From IMG/VR virus record IMGVR_UViG_3300014926_000062, positions 1 to 27,062 of that record: a stretch of 27,062 bases of DNA. One strand, written 5' to 3'. The notes beneath the pieces were generated by a model that was not told the origin of the DNA, did not search any database, and saw nothing but the letters and a program-made list of their open reading frames with translations. The DNA is from a virus. Positions 23,133 to 27,062 of this stretch are shown piece by piece; the first letter of the stretch is position 1, and each line of letters opens with the position of its first letter. The translations under genes and the position numbers were made by a program.

Positions 23133-23629
23133 GCATATTAACTGAAGACGGCATATACAATGACACATATATTGATTGCACAATTGTTAAGGATAATATT
23201 ATTTCTTTGCTTATACACGATAAAAAAAACGGTGTAACTAGATCGTATAAATTTGAAAGTGTTGAAAAAGCCGAAGAATTAGCTAATAAGTTGTTACAGG
23301 TTATTTTTACACTTACTGAAAAAAAAGTTGACTACAAAAAAATATTTACAAAATTATATGAAGTAATATTAAGCAAACAAAATCTTACTGATGATGAAAT
23401 TTATTTTCTTTCTCTAATAAAATTTGAAAAGTATGTAGATGATGATATTGATGGCCCAATCCTTTTATTTTATTTTTACACGCCAGTATTGGTAATAAAA
23501 AATCAAAAGCATGTATTTACCCGTAGAATGAATATTTTTTTTAAAAAAATTCATGACGATATTTTAAGTTTTTATTTAGAGAATGACGTTTATGTTTCTG
23601 GTGCTTTTTTGAGTAGAGAGGAATTATGA
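23129..23629 (+). CDS. Unknown protein, second of two related genes (166 aa)
   Basis: This 166-residue protein shares the AEELANKLLQVIF helix with its upstream neighbour but differs elsewhere. It has very low GC (for example TTTTATTTTATTTTTACA near 23463) and many Phe, Ile, Tyr and Lys residues. No domain was recognised. Its stop overlaps the VRR-NUC start. Confidence 0.6.
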   Translation: MSILTEDGIYNDTYIDCTIVKDNIISLLIHDKKNGVTRSYKFESVEKAEELANKLLQVIFTLTEKKVDYKKIFTKLYEVILSKQNLTDDEIYFLSLIKFEKYVDDDIDGPILLFYFYTPVLVIKNQKHVFTRRMNIFFKKIHDDILSFYLENDVYVSGAFLSREEL

Positions 23630-23964
23630 GCGAACAACAAATCCAACAGGAAATTAGACTTGCTATATCAGCTCCCAACGTCAGGTTATTTAGAAATAAT
23701 GTTGGCAGCATTAAAGATGCAAACGGTAGGCTTGTCACATTTGGCTTATGCAAAGGCAGTGCTGACCTTATTGGCTTTAAATCAGTGACAATAACACCCG
23801 AAATGGTCGGTAAAAAAGTGGCTGTTTTTGTAAGTCTTGAAGTAAAAACACCAAAAGGAAAAATATCTGACAATCAACGCGCGTGGTGTGATATGGTAGC
23901 CGACCGCGGTGGAATAGCGGGAATTTGTCGAAGTGTTGAAGATGCTAAGGATCTTTTAAAATGA
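23626..23964 (+). CDS. VRR-NUC domain nuclease
   Basis: The 112-residue protein is a stand-alone VRR-NUC nuclease of the PD-(D/E)XK superfamily. E9 lies in the first helix, D47 in CKGSADLIG, and E72 and K74 in SLEVKTPKGK. SDNQRAWCDMV and GGIAGICRSVEDA complete the fold. Similar phage proteins act on branched or structured DNA, as Holliday-junction-type nucleases. Its place between the helicase and primase-helicase genes supports a role in DNA replication or resolution before packaging. Confidence 0.93.
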   Translation: MSEQQIQQEIRLAISAPNVRLFRNNVGSIKDANGRLVTFGLCKGSADLIGFKSVTITPEMVGKKVAVFVSLEVKTPKGKISDNQRAWCDMVADRGGIAGICRSVEDAKDLLK

Positions 23965-24329
23965 CAATATCACGACTTAAAAAACTAGCCTATTCACAGC
24001 AATTTCACGGAAAACCTACAATAGACGGCTGGAAAACTTGCCATCTATATCTAGGCAGCAACTCATGGCAAGCTAAAGAAGATATTTCAACAGATAGCGT
24101 TATTTTGCCTGCTGGTGACAATCCAGCAGATTATGATTGGTCTATCATGCGTGGGAATATTATCTTTGCGTCAGTGCTTGGTAATTGCGATTTAACGTAT
24201 AGAAAACGCGTGGCTTTGTACGCTTTGCGCGGTGGAGCTTATCAAATACGATTCAAAATAAAACAAGAAATAGAATTATGTGGTTATCCATTGGAGATAT
24301 TTAATTATGACGAGCGTTACGATGCCTAA
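23961..24329 (+). CDS. Hypothetical phage replication-region protein (122 aa)
   Basis: A 122-residue basic protein with aromatic patches (IDGWKTCHLYLGSNSWQAKE, DWSIMRGNIIFASVLG, RKRVALYALRGGAYQIRF). No known domain was recognised. It overlaps VRR-NUC by four bases and the primase-helicase start by 23 bases, so the three are likely translated together. Context suggests DNA replication, but there is no direct evidence. Confidence 0.6.
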   Translation: MTISRLKKLAYSQQFHGKPTIDGWKTCHLYLGSNSWQAKEDISTDSVILPAGDNPADYDWSIMRGNIIFASVLGNCDLTYRKRVALYALRGGAYQIRFKIKQEIELCGYPLEIFNYDERYDA

Positions 24330-25614
24330 AAAAAATAAACACGATCTTGAACAAGAATTTAAGGAGGAAATAGTCCAAGTTGATAACCGGCTAATTGATT
24401 CACCTGATTATCTTTTACAAAATTACATCATGCTTCACGGTACAAATTGCGTTTGGGATATTTCAACAGGAGCAATGCTAAAAGTTGAACATCTTAAAAT
24501 GTCATTTCCTATTTCTTATAAAATATGGCAATCGCAACCATCACGAAAAATTATTCCTGCAACTGATCTTGTTTTTTCACCAAAAGGCGTTGGTAAAGAT
24601 CAGATAAATATGTTTACAGGGATAAAAATGCGCCCAAGTTATGGGAACGGGTATAAAGCATGGAATATGCACTTAATGGATATTTGTGATGATGACATGA
24701 AGTCGGTCAAGTGGATAACATCGTGGTTTGCCTATCAATTGCAAAATTTAGGTTCTAAAATGCGCACGTCACTTGTTATTTATGGAGACGAGGGAACAGG
24801 GAAGAATATTTTAGTAAACGCCGTAAAAGAGATTTACGGGCAATATGGCGATGAAATAGGGCAATCGCAAATTGAATCACAATTTAATGCGTGGGCATCG
24901 TGTAAATTATTTCTTGTGGCTAACGAAGTTGTATCAAGGCGCGAACGCAGGCACATTAAAGGAAAGTTAAAACAGCTAATAACAGAGCCTTTTGTTTATA
25001 TTAATCAAAAATCGATGCCTGAACGTGTTGAGCCTAATTATGCAAACTTTGTATTTTTATCTAATGAAGATGTGCCAATTGATGCGAGCGAAAAAGATCG
25101 CAGGTTTAACTTTACAGAAGTTAAATTAAAACCGCACATGACACACGATCATTTTACGCAGTTAAAATCAGACATTGTTATTTCAGATTTGTATGGTTAT
25201 TTGCTCAGTTATAATTATGGTGATTTTAACGAGCATACAAAGCCGCTATTAAACGAAGCAAAACAAAAGGTGACAGATGCCAACCTTCCAAGTGAACAAG
25301 CGTTCCTGCGCGATTGGCTAGCAAATAAAACAATGTTTCCAGTTGAGACAGTATCAGCAACGACACTTTATTGGGCTTATAAATCTTGGGCAGCAGAAAA
25401 TGGTGAGACTTATACCTGCACACAAACGACATTTGGTAGAGTTGTTGGTCGAATTGACCACATAGTGAAAGCGTTTGTTTCAATCAAATTTACATCGAGA
25501 AAAATAACAGTTTACTTTATGGATAAGAATGTTGTAACGTCAAGCATAGACGACACCACCACCAAAAAATTCGATGACATGGTTTTACAGCAAAAATTGA
25601 AATATAGGCTCTAA
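24307..25614 (+). CDS. Primase-helicase C-terminal type SF3 ATPase (DUF5906-like)
   Basis: The 435-residue protein has Walker A GDEGTGKN at about 160-167, a Walker B-like LFLVANEV near 201-208 and a sensor-like NFVFLSNED. This is the SF3 helicase core of DUF5906 primase-helicases. The N-terminal 130 residues lack a recognisable primase active site, so it may be helicase only. The C-terminal 90 residues (LYWAYKSWAAENGE, TFGRVVGRI) resemble the winged-helix tail of this family. I chose ATG 24307, preceded by GGAG, over the in-frame GTG at 24280. An iteron-like array begins three bases after its stop, so the protein may be the initiator that binds there. Confidence 0.88.
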   Translation: MTSVTMPKKNKHDLEQEFKEEIVQVDNRLIDSPDYLLQNYIMLHGTNCVWDISTGAMLKVEHLKMSFPISYKIWQSQPSRKIIPATDLVFSPKGVGKDQINMFTGIKMRPSYGNGYKAWNMHLMDICDDDMKSVKWITSWFAYQLQNLGSKMRTSLVIYGDEGTGKNILVNAVKEIYGQYGDEIGQSQIESQFNAWASCKLFLVANEVVSRRERRHIKGKLKQLITEPFVYINQKSMPERVEPNYANFVFLSNEDVPIDASEKDRRFNFTEVKLKPHMTHDHFTQLKSDIVISDLYGYLLSYNYGDFNEHTKPLLNEAKQKVTDANLPSEQAFLRDWLANKTMFPVETVSATTLYWAYKSWAAENGETYTCTQTTFGRVVGRIDHIVKAFVSIKFTSRKITVYFMDKNVVTSSIDDTTTKKFDDMVLQQKLKYRL

Positions 25615-25616
25615 TT

Positions 25617-25850
25617 TGTAACAGTTACAGCGGTTTTTGTAACAGTTAAAGCAAACCCCTACAAAAATAACTTTATAAGATTCAACGTCTTGTAACAGTT
25701 GTAACAGTTGTAGGGGTTTTTTTATGTTTTTCACCTAAATTATGATAAAACTTGTTTTTTATAAATAACTATTACAACTATTACAAGTCTATAATATATA
25801 AAGAAAAAACTACTACAAAAACTACTACAAAACTATTACAAACTGTTACA
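25617..25850. repeat. Array of ten 10-bp iteron-like motifs (TGTAACAGTT / AACTDYTACA)
   Basis: TGTAACAGTT occurs exactly at 25617, 25638, 25691 and 25700. On the opposite orientation AACTATTACA occurs at 25767, 25776 and 25831, AACTACTACA at 25808 and 25820, and AACTGTTACA (the exact reverse complement of the first motif) at 25841. Some copies are 9 bases apart and others 10-12, close to one helical turn. The block is AT-rich and directly follows the primase-helicase gene. This is what an initiator-binding origin would look like. A regulator operator array is the alternative. Confidence 0.8.
25653..25723 (+). terminator. Terminator-like hairpin with a 43-base loop, after the replication operon
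   Basis: AAACCCCTACAA (25653-25664) is perfectly complementary to TTGTAGGGGTTT (25708-25719), a 12-bp stem, and T residues run to 25723. The loop is long (43 bases) and holds two iteron copies, so a protein bound there at the DNA level could affect this site. It most likely ends the helicase to primase transcript. Confidence 0.7.
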
Positions 25851-25890
25851 ACAAAAAAGCGCACAAATTGCGTAAATAATAAAATAATTA

Positions 25891-25918
25891 TTTACATATT
25901 GGTTAAACAGATTATAAT
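25891..25918 (+). promoter_or_regulatory. Strong sigma70-type promoter
   Basis: TTTACA at 25891-25896, a 16-base spacer and a perfect TATAAT at 25913-25918. A transcript would start near 25925, right at the beginning of the hairpin-rich non-coding stretch and upstream of the small gene at 26462. It lies just after the iteron array. Confidence 0.75.
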
Positions 25919-25924
25919 TACTGC

Positions 25925-26445
25925 ACGTTTTAAATTTGCTTGAGCAGAAGTGTTAAATTTAAAACTCACCTTTTAGCCTCTTTTAACTTATCCTGCTCGG
26001 TTAGTTACTAGGGGTTTTTTAATTTTTACCCCAACCAATCCAGAAATCACTTTTTAATATTGGCGATTTATCAATGACTGAGTTGGTTGGGTTTAGCTAT
26101 GAATAAAACGTTGTCGTATAAGACTTGTAGTACACTTACCCTATGTGGTTTGAAATATGGGTGCAAATCCCATCAACGTTTTATTGATAGTTGAGAACCA
26201 GCTTACAGCGTTATTGCAACGTGATATGCGTAAGCACTATTATGACAGCTTGGAAAGACAAGCACTTGTCTGCTTTTGGTGTTGCCCGTGTTCTTGCACG
26301 GGTGATGCGCTTTTAGTTATGAAGAATTAAACCCTAACGCGTGTCCTCGGGCACGAAAAAAAGACGGGAGCCAGTTTACTAGCTGTTTTGCTTGCAACGC
26401 TTCTGCGGCTAGGTTGGGGTTTAATTCTTGATGGTTTTAATAAAC
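25925..26445 (+). ncRNA. Candidate large structured non-coding RNA or long structured leader
   Basis: About 520 bases without a convincing protein gene, behind a strong promoter and less AT-rich than the DNA before it. Complementary segments include GAGCAG/CTGCTC (25942/25993), CCCAACCAA/TTGGTTGGG (26030/26083), a 17-bp stem with one mismatch (26097-26113/26174-26190), GCTTAC/GTAAGC (26201/26230), AGACAA/TTGTCT (26256/26266), CCCGTG/CACGGG (26285/26297), AAGAATTAAACCC/GGGTTTAATTCTT (26322/26417) and CGTGTC/GGCACG with a CTCG tetraloop (26340/26350). ACCCCAACC (26028) can also pair with GGTTGGGGT (26412), which would close the whole domain. Phage-associated large RNAs such as GOLLD and ROOL are known, but I cannot match a family from memory. 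It may also be the 5' leader of the next genes. Confidence 0.5.
26097..26190 (+). repeat. Long inverted repeat enclosing a tRNA-like arm
   Basis: CTATGAATAAAACGTTG (26097-26113) pairs with CAACGTTTTATTGATAG (26174-26190) with one mismatch. Directly next to the 3' strand lies a 5-bp stem and 7-base loop, ATGGG-TGCAAAT-CCCAT (26157-26173), in the geometry of a tRNA T-arm; the loop differs from TTCAAAT by one base. A D-arm-like GTAT/GTAC pair follows the 5' strand. The anticodon arm does not form well, so this is not called as a tRNA. It may be a tRNA-like domain within a larger RNA or a decayed tRNA. Confidence 0.65.
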
Positions 26446-26461
26446 AGGAACGAGAATAATA

Positions 26462-26686
26462 ATGAAAAACACACTTACAGATTTAAACAATCACCTATTT
26501 GCCCAAATGGAACGATTAAGCGAAGAATCGCTAAATCTTGAACAACTCGCTTTTGAAGCAGAACGCTCAAAAAGTTTAACGATTATTGCCCGCACAATTG
26601 TCGATAACGCGCGTTTAGTATTAGATGCTCAAACACGCATCAATGACATTCCAGAACGCAAAGAATTGCCTGCTATTTTGAAATGA
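26462..26686 (+). CDS. Small conserved phage protein upstream of HNH/packaging genes (74 aa)
   Basis: The 74-residue helical protein (MKNTLTDLNNHLFAQMERLS, then AERSKSLTIIARTIVDNARL) matches in pattern a family of small phage and prophage proteins usually found just before an HNH endonuclease and the terminase genes. Its function is not known to me. AGGAACGAG (26447-26455) provides a ribosome site. Its stop overlaps the next ATG. Its presence suggests the packaging genes begin just beyond the window. Confidence 0.75.
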   Translation: MKNTLTDLNNHLFAQMERLSEESLNLEQLAFEAERSKSLTIIARTIVDNARLVLDAQTRINDIPERKELPAILK

Positions 26687-27062
26687 ACAGCGGTTGCTTT
26701 GAAAAAGGTTTTACACCTTGGAATAAAGGACTTAAAGGTGTTAATGGAAAATCAGAAACGCGATTTAAAAAAGGTAATGTTAATTGGAATCTTAGGCAGA
26801 TTGGCGATGAAAGAATTGATATAGATGGTTATATTTATGTTAAGGTTTCAGATATTGGCGTAAAAAGCCAACGATGGAAATTAAAACATAGATTGATTTA
26901 TGCTAAGCATCATGGCGAAATAACAGGTGAAACGATCATCAGGTTTTATGATAACGACAAACAAAACATGAATATCGAAAATCTTTATGCGGTAACAAGA
27001 GCTGAAAACGCTGTTTTAAACCGTTTAAAATTTGCAAATGAACCAATCGAATTAAAACCAAC
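26683..27062 (+). CDS. HNH endonuclease (partial, runs off the window)
   Basis: The first 126 residues are present. They show the pattern common to phage HNH_3-type endonucleases: KGFTPWNKGLKGVNG and RFKKGNVNWN, then DGYIYVKV, a KLKHRLIYAKHHGEI segment with the first histidine, and FYDNDKQNMNIENLYAVTRAE with the Asn/Asp-rich second part. In phages such enzymes often sit next to terminase, where HNH nicking can assist packaging, or act as homing endonucleases. The start overlaps the previous stop by ATGA. Confidence 0.85.
   Translation, partial: MNSGCFEKGFTPWNKGLKGVNGKSETRFKKGNVNWNLRQIGDERIDIDGYIYVKVSDIGVKSQRWKLKHRLIYAKHHGEITGETIIRFYDNDKQNMNIENLYAVTRAENAVLNRLKFANEPIELKP

Noticed and set aside
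24280-24306. GTG start for the primase-helicase
   Set aside because: ATG 24307 has GGAG at correct spacing; the GTG would lengthen the overlap with the upstream gene without a ribosome site.
25617-25850. CRISPR array
   Set aside because: The repeats are only 10 bases, in both orientations, with 9-12 base steps and no unique spacers of constant length.
25752-25943. A 63-residue frame rich in Thr, Lys and Asn
   Set aside because: Its residues simply repeat the iteron sequence (TTTKTTTK), it has no ribosome site and it runs through the promoter at 25891-25918.
26107-26181. A normal tRNA gene
   Set aside because: The T-arm and a long acceptor-like stem fit, but no 5-bp anticodon stem with a 7-base loop and U33 can be drawn and the D-loop lacks GG.
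25925-26445. HEARO/omega-type RNA tied to the downstream HNH gene
   Set aside because: The HNH protein is a small HNH_3-type enzyme without a visible RuvC domain, and a separate gene lies between.

Overview
The window is part of the genome of a long-tailed siphovirus (Caudoviricetes) with a low-GC genome. The host is most likely a Gram-negative proteobacterium. This rests on a lambda-style G/GT frameshift in the tail chaperone, a GH24 lysozyme with holin-like partners, an SSB with the acidic DDDIPF tip and sigma70-type promoters. No integrase, terminase or capsid gene is visible, so lifestyle and exact taxon stay open.

Layout. (1) 1-14285, plus strand: tail tube, terminator, tail assembly chaperone with a GGGAAAC slippery site, a 1780-residue tape measure, tail hub and tip proteins, a tail-fibre-like protein and a lectin-like (DUF1566/Lcl-type) protein. 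A small tip protein, a sulfotransferase and an APS kinase follow, then three small membrane proteins and the endolysin. (2) 14290-14319: a bidirectional terminator where the two operons converge. (3) 14298-20897, minus strand: an early operon transcribed leftward from about 20933. It starts with a Rad52/Sak-like annealing protein, a YqaJ-type exonuclease and SSB, then a run of very small, mostly overlapping genes with dUTPase, DUF3310 and HNH endonucleases among them. (4) 20897-21010: overlapping divergent promoters with an imperfect palindromic operator. (5) 21011-25614, plus strand: a Cro/YdaS-like repressor, an SF2 helicase, two related unknown proteins, a VRR-NUC nuclease, an unknown protein and a DUF5906-type SF3 primase-helicase. 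(6) 25615-26461: 850 bases without a convincing protein gene. It holds ten copies of a 10-bp iteron-like motif, a terminator, a near-consensus promoter and a hairpin-rich stretch that looks like a structured RNA. (7) 26462-27062: a small conserved phage protein and a partial HNH endonuclease.

How the parts fit. The exonuclease, annealing protein and SSB form a recombination module. The helicase, VRR-NUC and primase-helicase form a replication module that ends next to the iteron array, a plausible origin or initiator-binding region. The sulfotransferase and APS kinase could make and use PAPS, which suggests the phage sulfates something, perhaps a virion or host-surface sugar.

Most unusual points. 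(a) The sulfation gene pair sits inside the tail/lysis cluster and its two genes differ in base composition. (b) A promoter-led, heavily structured, apparently non-coding region contains a tRNA-like arm. (c) There is an iteron array beside the primase gene. (d) In the minus-strand operon, stop/Shine-Dalgarno/start junctions recur in pairs that flank genes or gene blocks, as if small genes were inserted or lost as cassettes through short junction repeats.
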